Shown here: positions 28,722-37,469 of the stretch, piece after piece
How positions within the stretch are numbered: the first letter of the stretch is position 1
How the letters are laid out: each line of letters opens with the position of its first letter
Assembly: GCF_009866765.1 (NCBI RefSeq)
Contig: NZ_CP019431.1
Span: forward strand, 2,170,001-2,234,000
Origin: Pseudomonas sp. S35
GTDB lineage: Bacteria > Pseudomonadota > Gammaproteobacteria > Pseudomonadales > Pseudomonadaceae
Direction of reading: 5' to 3'
Length of the DNA stretch: 64,000 nucleotides
The notes under the pieces: generated by a model
Seen by the model: only the letters and a program-made list of their open reading frames with translations
Told to the model about the DNA's origin: nothing
The model's database searches: none
Made by a program: the position numbers and the translations under genes

Positions 28722-29561
28722 ATGGACAATGATCGGCTTTTATCTTCCCAATGGTTCAAGCAGATGGCCTGCGTGACCGAGAATATCGGCCAGGTAGGAT
28801 TTGCTGCCTCGTTGTTCGAAGCACTGGGCTGCATATGGCCAATCCAGGCGACCACACTGTACCTGTACCCACACGGTGGCATACCTAGTGCATTATTCGA
28901 GCTGGATGGGCCTTGGTTGCCCCAAGGCAATGTCCGCCAGTACCTGTCCGGATTTTATCTGCTTGATCCTTTTTATGGTGCGTGCGTGGAAGGGGTCGGC
29001 TCGGGCTGTTACGACCTGGCCGACGTCGCCCCCGATCATTTCGAGCTCAGCGAGTATTTCCAGTCGTTTTACCGCCACTCACACTTAGAGGATGAGCTCA
29101 ATTATATCCTGCAATCGAGCAACGGCTCGAGCCTAGCGGTCTCGCTGGCGTTCACCCAAAAACTCGACGCGGCGACGATCCAGCAATTCAAGCTCATCGC
29201 ACCCTGGGTGCTGGCATTGCTGGGCAAGCATTTCGTTGGCCTGGATGCTCAGGGAGCGCGGTTTGAAAACGCGCTGGAACAGCGCATCCATTCGGCGCTC
29301 AATAACTTCGGCTCATCGATGCTTACCGAGCGCGAGTGCCGGATCGCCCAGTTGATCCTGCGCGGTCATTCCACGCGCTCCTTGGCCGAGCGGCTGGAGG
29401 TGTCTGAAGACACCATTAAGTCCCACCGCAAACACATTTACACCAAGCTCGATATCGGTGCGCAGTCTGAATTGTTTGCCCTATTTATCGACTCGCTGGC
29501 CGAAGCTCAGGGCGTGTTGGGCAAAGATCCCCTTGAAAGCTACATGAGCAAACTCCGTTGA
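28722..29561 (+). CDS. LuxR-family transcriptional regulator
   Basis: The C-terminal 70 residues carry a LuxR-type helix-turn-helix (MLTERECRIAQLILRGHSTR, SLAERLEVSEDTIKSHRKHI, YTKL). The N-terminal 190 residues do not look like an acyl-homoserine-lactone-binding domain. They contain LSGFYLLDPFYGACVEG, nearly repeated in the truncated gene at 63391. ATG 28722 is used although its ribosome-binding site is weak; an in-frame GTG at 28683 is possible. The gene is divergent from the FMO operon and 43 bases before the aminotransferase gene, so it could control either or both. Regulators of this type are often found beside amine-catabolism genes, which is recalled knowledge rather than shown here. 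Confidence 0.85.
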   Translation: MDNDRLLSSQWFKQMACVTENIGQVGFAASLFEALGCIWPIQATTLYLYPHGGIPSALFELDGPWLPQGNVRQYLSGFYLLDPFYGACVEGVGSGCYDLADVAPDHFELSEYFQSFYRHSHLEDELNYILQSSNGSSLAVSLAFTQKLDAATIQQFKLIAPWVLALLGKHFVGLDAQGARFENALEQRIHSALNNFGSSMLTERECRIAQLILRGHSTRSLAERLEVSEDTIKSHRKHIYTKLDIGAQSELFALFIDSLAEAQGVLGKDPLESYMSKLR

Positions 29562-29604
29562 GGGGTTTGTCACCTTGCGTCACAACTAACAAGAGATAAA
29601 TGAA

Positions 29605-30987
29605 ATGAACCTACCCCTTAACTTGAAACGCAAGACCGAGGATTACCAGAAGTCCGACGCGGCCCACCATATCCACGCGTTCTTGGATCAAAAAGCCCTT
29701 AATGCTGAAGGCGCCCGCGTGATGGTGCGGGGGGAGGGCCTTTACCTCTGGGACAGTGAGGGCAAGCGCTACCTGGACGGCATGTCAGGACTATGGTGCA
29801 CCCAGTTGGGGTACGGGCGCAGGGACCTGACCGCTGCGGCAGCAGCGCAGATGGACCAGTTGGCGTACTACAATATGTTTTTCCACACTACCCACCCTGC
29901 TGTGATCGAACTGTCCGAGCTGCTGTTCAGTCTATTGCCCGGCCACTACAGCCATGTAATCTATACCAACTCCGGCTCTGAAGCGAATGAGGTATTAATC
30001 CGTACCGTGCGCCGTTACTGGCAGGTGGTCGGCCAGCCGCAGAAAAAGATTATGATCGGCCGCTGGAATGGTTATCACGGCTCAACCCTTGCGGCATCCG
30101 CGCTGGGGGGTATGAAGTTCATGCACGAGATGGGGGGGCTTATTCCCGACGTAGCGCATATTGATGAGCCATATTGGTACGCCCATGGCGGGGAGTTAAG
30201 TCCCGCCGAGTTTGGTCGCCGTTGCGCGCTCCAGTTAGAAGATAAAATTCTAGAGCTTGGCGCCGAAAACGTCGCAGGCTTTATCGCAGAGCCGTTCCAG
30301 GGCGCCGGTGGCATGATTTTCCCACCTGAAAGCTACTGGCCCGAGATCCAACGCATCTGCCGCCAATACGATGTGCTGCTGTGCGCCGATGAAGTGATCG
30401 GCGGCTTCGGCCGTACCGGCGAGTGGTTCGCCCACGAGTACTTCGGTTTCGAACCCGACACTCTATCTATCGCTAAGGGGTTGACCTCTGGTTACATCCC
30501 TATGGGCGGTCTGGTTCTGAGCAAGCGTATGGCTGATGCGCTGGTGGAGCACGGCGGTGTGTTTGCCCATGGTTTGACCTATTCTGGGCACCCGGTGGCT
30601 GCGGCGGTGGCACTGGGCAACCTCAAGGCACTGCGTGACGAGGGTGTGGTATGCCAGGTGAAGGACGATACAGGACCCTATCTGCAGCAAATTCTGCGCG
30701 AAGTATTTGGCAACCACCCGCTGATCGGCGAGATCCAAGGCACAGGCCTTCTGGCTGCCTTGCAGTTTGCCGAGGACAAAAGCACGCGCAAACGCTTCGA
30801 CAATGAAAACGATCTGGCCTGGCAGTGCCGCACCTTCGGATTTGAAGAGGGCGTAATCATACGCTCGACGCTAGGCCGTATGATTATGGCGCCGGCGCTG
30901 GTTGCCACGCGTGTTGAACTCGACGAACTGGTGGAAAAGACCCGCGTTGCAGTAGACCGAACTGCGCGGATTGCTGGAAAGCTGTGA
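29605..30987 (+). CDS. Class III PLP-dependent aminotransferase (omega-amino acid/polyamine type)
   Basis: It transfers the amino group from a terminal amine such as putrescine, beta-alanine or a related omega-amino acid to pyruvate. The 460-residue length fits SpuC-like and beta-alanine:pyruvate transaminases. Key segments are MSGLWCTQLGYGR near residue 60, YTNSGSEANEV near 120, WNGYHGST near 155, the Asp motif LLCADEVIGGFGRTG near 255 and the PLP lysine K291 in SIAKGLTSGYIPMGG. It follows the LuxR-type regulator and precedes an APC permease and an aldehyde dehydrogenase. Together these make an import-transaminate-oxidise set for an amine. The exact amine is not determined. Confidence 0.9.
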   Translation: MNLPLNLKRKTEDYQKSDAAHHIHAFLDQKALNAEGARVMVRGEGLYLWDSEGKRYLDGMSGLWCTQLGYGRRDLTAAAAAQMDQLAYYNMFFHTTHPAVIELSELLFSLLPGHYSHVIYTNSGSEANEVLIRTVRRYWQVVGQPQKKIMIGRWNGYHGSTLAASALGGMKFMHEMGGLIPDVAHIDEPYWYAHGGELSPAEFGRRCALQLEDKILELGAENVAGFIAEPFQGAGGMIFPPESYWPEIQRICRQYDVLLCADEVIGGFGRTGEWFAHEYFGFEPDTLSIAKGLTSGYIPMGGLVLSKRMADALVEHGGVFAHGLTYSGHPVAAAVALGNLKALRDEGVVCQVKDDTGPYLQQILREVFGNHPLIGEIQGTGLLAALQFAEDKSTRKRFDNENDLAWQCRTFGFEEGVIIRSTLGRMIMAPALVATRVELDELVEKTRVAVDRTARIAGKL

Positions 30988-31135
30988 TGTGATTTGTTCA
31001 CCACCGTACGTTTGGGGGGTGAACGACATCCATACGTTGCGTTGCGAGCACAGGACAGTTCTCTTAAACAGATAGCGGTATCGATCTCATCGGCACTGTG
31101 GTTCCGCCCTGCATTCCAATTACCAGGAGTCAGCA

Positions 31136-32515
31136 ATGAATACAATAACAAACGCAGACGACACGCCTACCCATCACAGCTCTGCAAAACTTCCCTCGTC
31201 GCGCCGTTTTCGCCAACCCTTGGAACTTGTTGGTTTGGTTCTCTTTGGCCTGGCGTACATGGTTCCCCTGGCGGTATTTACCACCTACGGCCTAGTGACA
31301 CAGATGACCAAGGGGCATTTGCCGACAGCCTACCTGTTGACTCTAGCAGCGATGCTGCTGACTGCCTACAGCTACGGGCGCATGGTCCAGGCGCATCCTT
31401 ATTCAGGCTCTGTCTACACTTATACACGCAAGGCTTTTGGGGCGTATTTCGGATTTATCGCTGGATGGACTTTGTTGCTGGATTACATTTTTCTGCCGCT
31501 ACTCAGTTATTTGCTGATAGGCATCTATATGTCTGAATATTTTCCCGCAGTGCCTACGTCCGTGTGGGTGCTCGGTTCGATTACTTTGGTAACCATGCTG
31601 AACCTTGTCGGCATTGAATCCATAACGCGTGTCAACTGGATACTCGTAGTTGCACAATTGGTATTTATCATTGTTTTCGTGGGGTTATCGCTCCACAGAC
31701 TGAGTGGGCAAGGCGAACCGGTTTCAGTGTTCGACCCTTTCCATCATGAAGGCTTCAATATTTCGCTGATCATGACGGGGGCAGCGGTACTTTGCCTGTC
31801 GTTTTTGGGCTTTGACGCAGTGTCGACCATGGCCGAGGAGACACCCAATCCGCGCCGTACCATCCCGCAAGCAATCATGATCGTGTCGTTGGTCGGCGGT
31901 GTGCTGTTTCTGCTGGTCTCGTATTTTGCCCAGATGGTATTCCCGGAATGGAATAGCTTCACCGATCCCGATTCCGCGTCGGTGGATGTGATGCGCAGGG
32001 TCGGCGGTGAACTGCTAGTTACAGCATTTACCGCGACCTATGTTGCTGGTTGTTTCGCTTCGGCGATGGTCTCTCAGGCCAGCGTCTCTCGCGTGCTGTT
32101 TGCAATGGGGCGTGATGGCGCACTGCCGCGTGTGTTCGGCAAGCTGGTTACAAAAAAACGCGTTCCAGCCACTGCGATTATGGTGGTCAGCCTGTTCTCG
32201 TTGATTGCGCTTGTCATCACTCTGGATGCCGTTGCCAACATGATCAGCTTTGGCGCGCTTTTCGCCTTCTCGGCGGTAAACTTAGCTGTGATCAAGCATT
32301 ATCTTATTGACAAGGAATTGCGCGGCACCCGCAACGTCCTGCTTTACGCAGCTTTACCAGGGTTAGGGTTTCTCAGCACTATTTGGCTTTGGACCAGCCT
32401 GTCCGGAATGTCATTCACCATTGGCCTGTGCTGGATGGGCTTGGGGCTAGTGTGTTTGTTCGGTGTTACGCGTGGCTTTCGATTAAAGATGCCTGACTTG
32501 CAAATGGCGGAATAA
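31136..32515 (+). CDS. APC-superfamily amine/amino-acid permease (PuuP-like)
   Basis: This is an inner-membrane secondary transporter of 459 residues with about 12 hydrophobic helices. The N-terminal signature LVLFGLAYMVPLAVFTTYGL, the second segment YSGSVYTYTRKAFGAYFGFI and the mid-protein LGFDAVSTMAEETPNPRRTI are typical of the putrescine-importer-like branch of the APC family. A 148-base gap separates it from the aminotransferase and the aldehyde dehydrogenase follows closely, so co-transcription is likely. It presumably imports the amine used by its neighbours. Amino-acid import remains possible. Confidence 0.88.
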   Translation: MNTITNADDTPTHHSSAKLPSSRRFRQPLELVGLVLFGLAYMVPLAVFTTYGLVTQMTKGHLPTAYLLTLAAMLLTAYSYGRMVQAHPYSGSVYTYTRKAFGAYFGFIAGWTLLLDYIFLPLLSYLLIGIYMSEYFPAVPTSVWVLGSITLVTMLNLVGIESITRVNWILVVAQLVFIIVFVGLSLHRLSGQGEPVSVFDPFHHEGFNISLIMTGAAVLCLSFLGFDAVSTMAEETPNPRRTIPQAIMIVSLVGGVLFLLVSYFAQMVFPEWNSFTDPDSASVDVMRRVGGELLVTAFTATYVAGCFASAMVSQASVSRVLFAMGRDGALPRVFGKLVTKKRVPATAIMVVSLFSLIALVITLDAVANMISFGALFAFSAVNLAVIKHYLIDKELRGTRNVLLYAALPGLGFLSTIWLWTSLSGMSFTIGLCWMGLGLVCLFGVTRGFRLKMPDLQMAE

Positions 32516-32544
32516 GAAAAATGTCATCCATCCAGGAGTATAAA

Positions 32545-34035
32545 ATGTTCGACCTTGATCATTGGCAGCAGCGGGCTGCCCGGCAGACCTTTATCGACAC
32601 CGCCGTGATCGACGGCCGGCAAGTGAACGCGCTTTCCGAGGCGACCTTCGACGCCATCAACCCCGCAACGAATCAATTGCTGGCGCGTGTAGCCGCGTGC
32701 GGCGAAGCAGAGGTCAATCTGGCGGTACGTTCCGCACGCCGTGCTTTCAACACAGGCCCGTGGCGGCGTATGGCAGCAAGGGAGCGCAAAAAAGTCCTGA
32801 TCAGACTCTCCGAGTTGCTGATGACCCATCGCGCAGAGCTGGCGTTGCTCGACTCGCTGAACATGGGCAAGCCGGTGATGGATGCCTATAACGTTGATGT
32901 GCCCGGCGCTGCTCATGTTTTTGCCTGGTATGGCGAGGCACTTGACAAGATTTACGATCAAGTGGCGCCGACTGGCCACAACGCACTGGCCACCATCACC
33001 CGCGAAGCGTTGGGGGTTATTGCGGCGGTGGTGCCTTGGAACTTCCCGCTGGATATGGCCGCGTGGAAACTGGCACCTGCATTAGCGGCCGGTAATAGCG
33101 TGGTGCTTAAGCCCGCTGAGCAATCACCATTCTCGGCTCTGCGCTTGGCACAGTTGGCCCTGGAGGCTGGCATTCCGGAAGGCGTACTGAATGTGGTACC
33201 GGGCTTGGGAGAGAGCGCGGGTAAGGCGCTGGGGCTGCATCCTGACGTAGACTGCCTAGTCTTTACCGGTTCCACTCAAGTTGGCAAGTACTTCATGCAG
33301 TACGCCGCGCAATCCAATCTCAAACAGATCTGGCTTGAGTGTGGTGGTAAGAGTCCAAACCTCGTGTTCCAGGATTGCCAGAACCTGGACCTGGCCGCGG
33401 AAAAGGCCGCCTTCGGGATTTTCTTTAACCAGGGCGAAGTGTGTTCTGCCAACTCGCGCCTTTACGTGCAACGAGCCATCCATGACGAATTTGTCGAGCG
33501 TCTTATCAGTAAGTCACGTGCGTGGATGCCAGGCGATCCTCTGGACCCAGGCAGTGCAGCAGGCGCTATTGTAGATAGTGAGCAAAAAGCCCATATCATG
33601 AATGCGATCGGTCAGGCACGTGCTGATGGGGCCTCTCTTTTGTGCGGAGGGGAGGATTTGGTGATCAATGGCTCCTCGAACTTCATTCAGCCGACCATAT
33701 TTGGCGATGTAACTCATGACATGAGCATTTGTCGAGACGAAATCTTTGGCCCGGTCCTGGCGGTCAGTATCTTTGACACGGAGGAAGAAGCCGTACAGCA
33801 GGCTAATGACAGTATCTATGGATTAGCCGCGTCAGTATGGAGCGACGATTTAAATCGCGCTCATCGTGTAGCCCGAGCTTTGAATGCGGGCACCGTTTCG
33901 GTTAATACTATTGACGCGTTGGATGTCTCGATTCCATTCGGCGGCGGCAAGCAGTCCGGATTCGGTCGTGATTTGTCGCTGCATTCATTTGATAAGTACA
34001 CTCAACTCAAAACCACATGGTTTCAATTTCGTTAG
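32545..34035 (+). CDS. NAD(P)+-dependent aldehyde dehydrogenase (PuuC-like)
   Basis: It oxidises the aldehyde made by the transaminase to an acid. The 496-residue length matches gamma-glutamyl-gamma-aminobutyraldehyde and betaine-aldehyde dehydrogenases. Visible sites are PWNFPLDMAAWKLAPALAAG near residue 165, Glu265 in LECGGKSPN and the catalytic Cys300 in NQGEVCSANSR. AGGAG six bases before ATG 32545 decides the start; an ATG at 32521 lies in frame but has no such site. The gene ends the polyamine-type operon. IS66 relic sequence begins within 75 bases of its stop, so the operon may have been cut at that point. Confidence 0.92.
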   Translation: MFDLDHWQQRAARQTFIDTAVIDGRQVNALSEATFDAINPATNQLLARVAACGEAEVNLAVRSARRAFNTGPWRRMAARERKKVLIRLSELLMTHRAELALLDSLNMGKPVMDAYNVDVPGAAHVFAWYGEALDKIYDQVAPTGHNALATITREALGVIAAVVPWNFPLDMAAWKLAPALAAGNSVVLKPAEQSPFSALRLAQLALEAGIPEGVLNVVPGLGESAGKALGLHPDVDCLVFTGSTQVGKYFMQYAAQSNLKQIWLECGGKSPNLVFQDCQNLDLAAEKAAFGIFFNQGEVCSANSRLYVQRAIHDEFVERLISKSRAWMPGDPLDPGSAAGAIVDSEQKAHIMNAIGQARADGASLLCGGEDLVINGSSNFIQPTIFGDVTHDMSICRDEIFGPVLAVSIFDTEEEAVQQANDSIYGLAASVWSDDLNRAHRVARALNAGTVSVNTIDALDVSIPFGGGKQSGFGRDLSLHSFDKYTQLKTTWFQFR

Positions 34036-34109
34036 GAACTGTCGCCGGTTCACATAGCCAGCTCGTTGGCCTGGCACTCATGCGGCTTGGAAGTCGGGCT
34101 CGACGCTAA

Positions 34110-34181
34110 CAACTTCAAGCGCTGGTGCTCGGTTTGCCATGGCAGCGAGTTGGCGCTAACGGCGCAATCACAGTGATTTAG
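34110..34181 (+). pseudogene. tnpB: IS66 TnpB C-terminal fragment
   Basis: The frame reads QLQALVLGLPWQRVGANGAI then TVI and a TAG stop, the characteristic end of the IS66 Orf2 protein. A TAA lies immediately upstream in the same frame, and the N-terminal part is absent. Confidence 0.75.
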
Positions 34182-34230
34182 CCTTGCTTTTCAGCTGTGG
34201 CAGGTGGATCGCTTTGGTAAAATCCACGGC

Positions 34231-35711
34231 ATGACTTCCTCGCCCAATCTCGACAAAATGACACCCGAACAACTGCGCGCCCTCTCTGCGCAGTTGCTGT
34301 CGAAGGTCGACACCATGGGCCGAAAAACCTATCGTGACGAGACGATCATCGAGCAGCTCACTCACGAGATTGCCATTCTGCACAAGTTCGCCAAACGCAG
34401 CGAGCGGATCAGTCCGGCGCAAGGCCGCTTGCTGGATGACCTACTCGATACCGACCTCGAACTGAATTAAAGCACTTCATCCGGCCCCGCGCAGGCAGAA
34501 ACACGTCAGCAACCCAAGCGCGCGCCGCTGCCGCCGCAGTTCCCGCGCCCTGTGATCCATCACGAGCCGGATAACACTCAGTGCGCTCGCGGCAACCAGC
34601 TTCAGCGCATCGGTGAAGACGTCAGCGAGAAGCTGGACTACACGCCCGGCGTGTTCACCGTCGAACAGCATGTTCGTTGGAAATGGGCCTGCCGGCAGTG
34701 CGAAACACTGATCCAGGCCCCCGTGCCGGCGCAGGTGATCGACAAGGGCATCCCCACTGCCGGCCTGCTGGCGCATGTGATGGTGGAAGTTCGCCGACCA
34801 CCTGCCGCTGTATCGACAGGAAAAAATCTTCGGCCGTGCAGGCCTGGCTATCCCACGTTCGACCCTGGCGCAATGGGTGGGCCAAATCGGCGTGCAGCTT
34901 CAGCCCCTAGTTGATGCGCTGCGCGAAGTGGTGCTGGCCCAGCGCGTGGTTCACGCCGATGAAACGCCGGTACAAATGCTGGCGCCCGGCGAGAAGAAAA
35001 CCCACCGAGCCTATGTCTGGGCCTACAGCACTACACCGTTCTCGGCACTCAAGGCCGTGGTTTACGACTTCAGCCCCAGCCGTGCCGGTGAACACGCACG
35101 CAACTTCCTGGGCATCTGGAACGGCAGGCTGGTCTGTGACGACTTCGCCGGCTACGAGCAGGGCACACCGAAATCGGCTGCATGGCACATGCGCCCCGCA
35201 AGTTTTTCGACCTGCATGTAGCCAATAAAAGCCCGTTGGCGGAGCAAGCACTTCACTCGATTGGCGGGCTATACGAAGTTGAGCCACACGCTAAGGAAAT
35301 GAGCGACGAAGGCCGTTGGCGATTACGCTAGGAAACGGCGTGTCCATCGCTGAAAAACTGCATGAGTGGATACTGGCTCAGCGCGAACTTGTGCTCGAGG
35401 GGACTGCTACGGCCAAGACCCTGGATTACAGCCTAAAAGGCTGGGTAGCGCTGACGCGCTACCTGGATGATGGTGCCGTACCCATCGACAACAACCCGGT
35501 GGGGAACACGATCAGGCCATGGGCGCTTGGGCGCTCCAATTGGTTGTTCGCCGGGTCTCTGCGCAGTGGCAAACGAGCGGCAGCGATCATGAGTTTGAGC
35601 CAGTCGGCACGCATGAACGGGCATGATCCGTACGCGTATCTCAAGGAGGTACTGACGCGATTGCCGACACAGAAAGCTAGTGAGGTCGGGCATCTACTGC
35701 CGCATCAGTGA
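34231..35711 (+). pseudogene. tnpC: IS66 TnpC transposase, multiply broken
   Basis: The N-terminus begins at ATG 34231 (MTSSPNLDKMTPEQLRALSA) and stops at TAA 34468-34470 after TDLELN, the same place as in the left copy. Beyond the stop, QQPKRAPLPPQF continues in frame. Frameshifts follow near 34785 (after GLLAHVMV) and near 35160 (in GYEQGT). The C-terminal part (about 35335-35711) includes VPIDNNPVGNTIRPWALGRS and ends KASEVGHLLPHQ. The expected Trp in GRSNW is intact here, unlike the left copy. No activity is expected. Confidence 0.85.
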
Positions 35712-36017
35712 ATGCCTGGCTGATCTACGCAAGGCGTATTCCCCGTACGCTTACGAATCACTGGGCTGGAATGGTGTCTACGTATGGACTCGGCTCCTGT
35801 ACGTGGTGGTGCATTTCTTGCGCATGACGAAGGTGGAGTCTTTTGTTGAAAGTTCCGCGACACGAACGGCTGGATTTCACCAGCCTGCTCGTACCCCTCC
35901 ATGCTACATGGCTAGTTGGCCCGCTAGGATATGACAACGCTTAGCATTAGCCGATATTTTGTTCTGCACGCCTATTACCAGATAACCTACTGCAACTCCA
36001 TGCGGGGCACTTAACCC
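35712..36017. other. Spacer between the IS66 relic and the porin gene
   Basis: No supported gene. Short plus-strand frames continue from the IS66 side without family resemblance. The OprD gene on the minus strand ends at 36018. Confidence 0.4.
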
Positions 36018-37259
36018 TCAGAACATGTCTAGCGGGTAACTAACGATCAGACGATTCTCATCGTAATCACTGGCGTTGAAATTTCGCCTGACGCTGGAAT
36101 TTCGCCAACGAACAGATAAAGACTTGAGTGTTCCGCTCTGAACTACATAGCCCAACTCCGATTCCCGTACCCACTCTGAACCATCATTGACATTTTTCAG
36201 CTCCACGTTGTCACCATGAACGTAACGCGTCATGAAACTCAAACCGGGAACGCCGTAGCCTACAAAATTGAGATCATAGCGAACCTGCCAAGAGCGTTCT
36301 CGGGGGTTGTCGAATGCATGGTTGAAGGTGTTGTTGGCCAGATAGATGCCGCCGGTCCCGCCGATGCGCATCCAGCCGGTATCCCCCGAGACATTTTGCA
36401 ACCCTAGGCTGATCGCATGCTCAGCGATGTTGAGGCTCAACAGCGCTGAAGCGGTGCGGTTATCCATTTGGCCCGCCTTAGCACTTCCTGAGTCTTTGCC
36501 CCAGAAATAACCAAGGTTTGCGTTAACCGATATCCTTTCAGCCAGTGACCACTTCTGGTTTAGTCCGAGGTAATGCTGTTCGTAGATGTCTTTCAACTCG
36601 CCAGACCAAAGCCGGACGATTATGTTTTTGGAAGTGGAGCGATAGTCCGCGCCGAGAAACTCGAAAGAATGTGATCGAGCCGATCCATACGAAAGATCTT
36701 CCATGGAAGAGTCGTTTCGCAAGCTAGTTTTGCTCAACTCGCCAGCATAGAAGGACCAGTTTTCAATCTCTTGTGAAGCAATCTGGGCACCGCGAAATGT
36801 TTGCGGCAATGCGCGAAAGTCATCCGCCGTGACAATAGGAAAGTTGGGCATCCATTCGCCGACCTTGAATTCAGTATTCGAGAACTTCGCCTTGATCGCA
36901 ACGCCAAGTCTACCGAAACTGCCCGCAGGATCACCGTCGGCATCCTTTGGCAACAGTAGCGCGCCATACCTTCCCGCGCCGCCATCGAGCTTCACTGCGT
37001 GCTTCCCAAGCACGTCAACGCCCAACCCTACACTAGCCTCGGTAAAGCCGGATTTTAGGTCGAAGATGAAACCTTGCGTCCACTCACGAGCCTGGCTTTG
37101 CGCGACATCAGGTGCAGTGAAATTTCGGTCAAAGAGGAAATTCCTGAAGCTCAGAGTAGCGGTAGTGTCATCCACGAAACCCTCAGCCAATGCGTTGAAA
37201 GGTAAAACCAAAGCTGGAATGAAGAGCACCCAAGTTACGCGATTAATCTGAATGTTCAA
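36018..37259 (-). CDS. OprD-family outer-membrane porin
   Basis: This is a substrate-specific barrel porin for uptake of a small acid or aromatic. A signal peptide spans about residues 1-25 (core VTWVLFIPALVLPFNALA), followed by the OprD start GFVDDTTATLSFRNFLFDRN and the ARGSFK-like REWTQGFIFDLKSGFTEASV. The barrel ends LIVSYPLDMF with a terminal Phe. No ATG fits the start: TTG 37259 has GGGGACAGGG just upstream and gives a normal signal peptide, while a TTG 11 codons earlier has no such site. The length of 413 residues is normal. It is downstream of the DHDPS-family and AAHS transporter genes and probably belongs to the same catabolic module. The ligand is unknown. Confidence 0.9.
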   Translation of the reverse strand: MNIQINRVTWVLFIPALVLPFNALAEGFVDDTTATLSFRNFLFDRNFTAPDVAQSQAREWTQGFIFDLKSGFTEASVGLGVDVLGKHAVKLDGGAGRYGALLLPKDADGDPAGSFGRLGVAIKAKFSNTEFKVGEWMPNFPIVTADDFRALPQTFRGAQIASQEIENWSFYAGELSKTSLRNDSSMEDLSYGSARSHSFEFLGADYRSTSKNIIVRLWSGELKDIYEQHYLGLNQKWSLAERISVNANLGYFWGKDSGSAKAGQMDNRTASALLSLNIAEHAISLGLQNVSGDTGWMRIGGTGGIYLANNTFNHAFDNPRERSWQVRYDLNFVGYGVPGLSFMTRYVHGDNVELKNVNDGSEWVRESELGYVVQSGTLKSLSVRWRNSSVRRNFNASDYDENRLIVSYPLDMF

Positions 37260-37388
37260 GCCCTGTCCCCTGTTGTTTTTATTGAAGGGCAATGTCGGCC
37301 TGTTTTCACTAGTTGAGAGGGCGCAATGCCGCTCTTCCAGGAAAACGGATCGTCAATCGTAGGTGGAGAAATATCCGAATCGACTGTT

Positions 37389-37417
37389 GCCAAGGACCTG
37401 ATGAACAGGCCCTTGGC
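37389..37417 (-). terminator. Hairpin between the aldolase and porin genes
   Basis: The inverted repeat GCCAAGGACCTG / CAGGCCCTTGGC has one mismatch and a five-base loop. It lies about 50 bases past the stop of the aldolase gene and about 130 bases before the porin start. No T run follows, so it could be an attenuating or RNA-processing structure instead of a full terminator. Confidence 0.5.
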
Positions 37418-37469
37418 ATGTACTTCACCTGAAAGCCGGCCTCTTAGACGGCACCGACTTGGCTCAGAA

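Larger units (their letters stand above)
34110..35711 (+). mobile_element. Right IS66-family element relic, inverted relative to the left copy
   Basis: This plus-strand relic comprises the last 23 codons of tnpB (34110-34181) and a broken tnpC (34231-35711). It is closely similar to the minus-strand copy at 21.4-23.5 kb, so the two flank the 23.5-34.1 kb segment as an inverted pair. Terminal inverted repeats and target-site duplications were not found by eye. Confidence 0.85.

Noticed and set aside
28722..29561. Quorum-sensing LuxR receptor
   Set aside because: No LuxI-type synthase gene is present and the N-terminal domain lacks the usual autoinducer-binding pattern.
35680..35934. 84-codon open frame after the right IS66 relic
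   Set aside because: It starts inside the transposase end and has no recognisable domain or ribosome-binding site.
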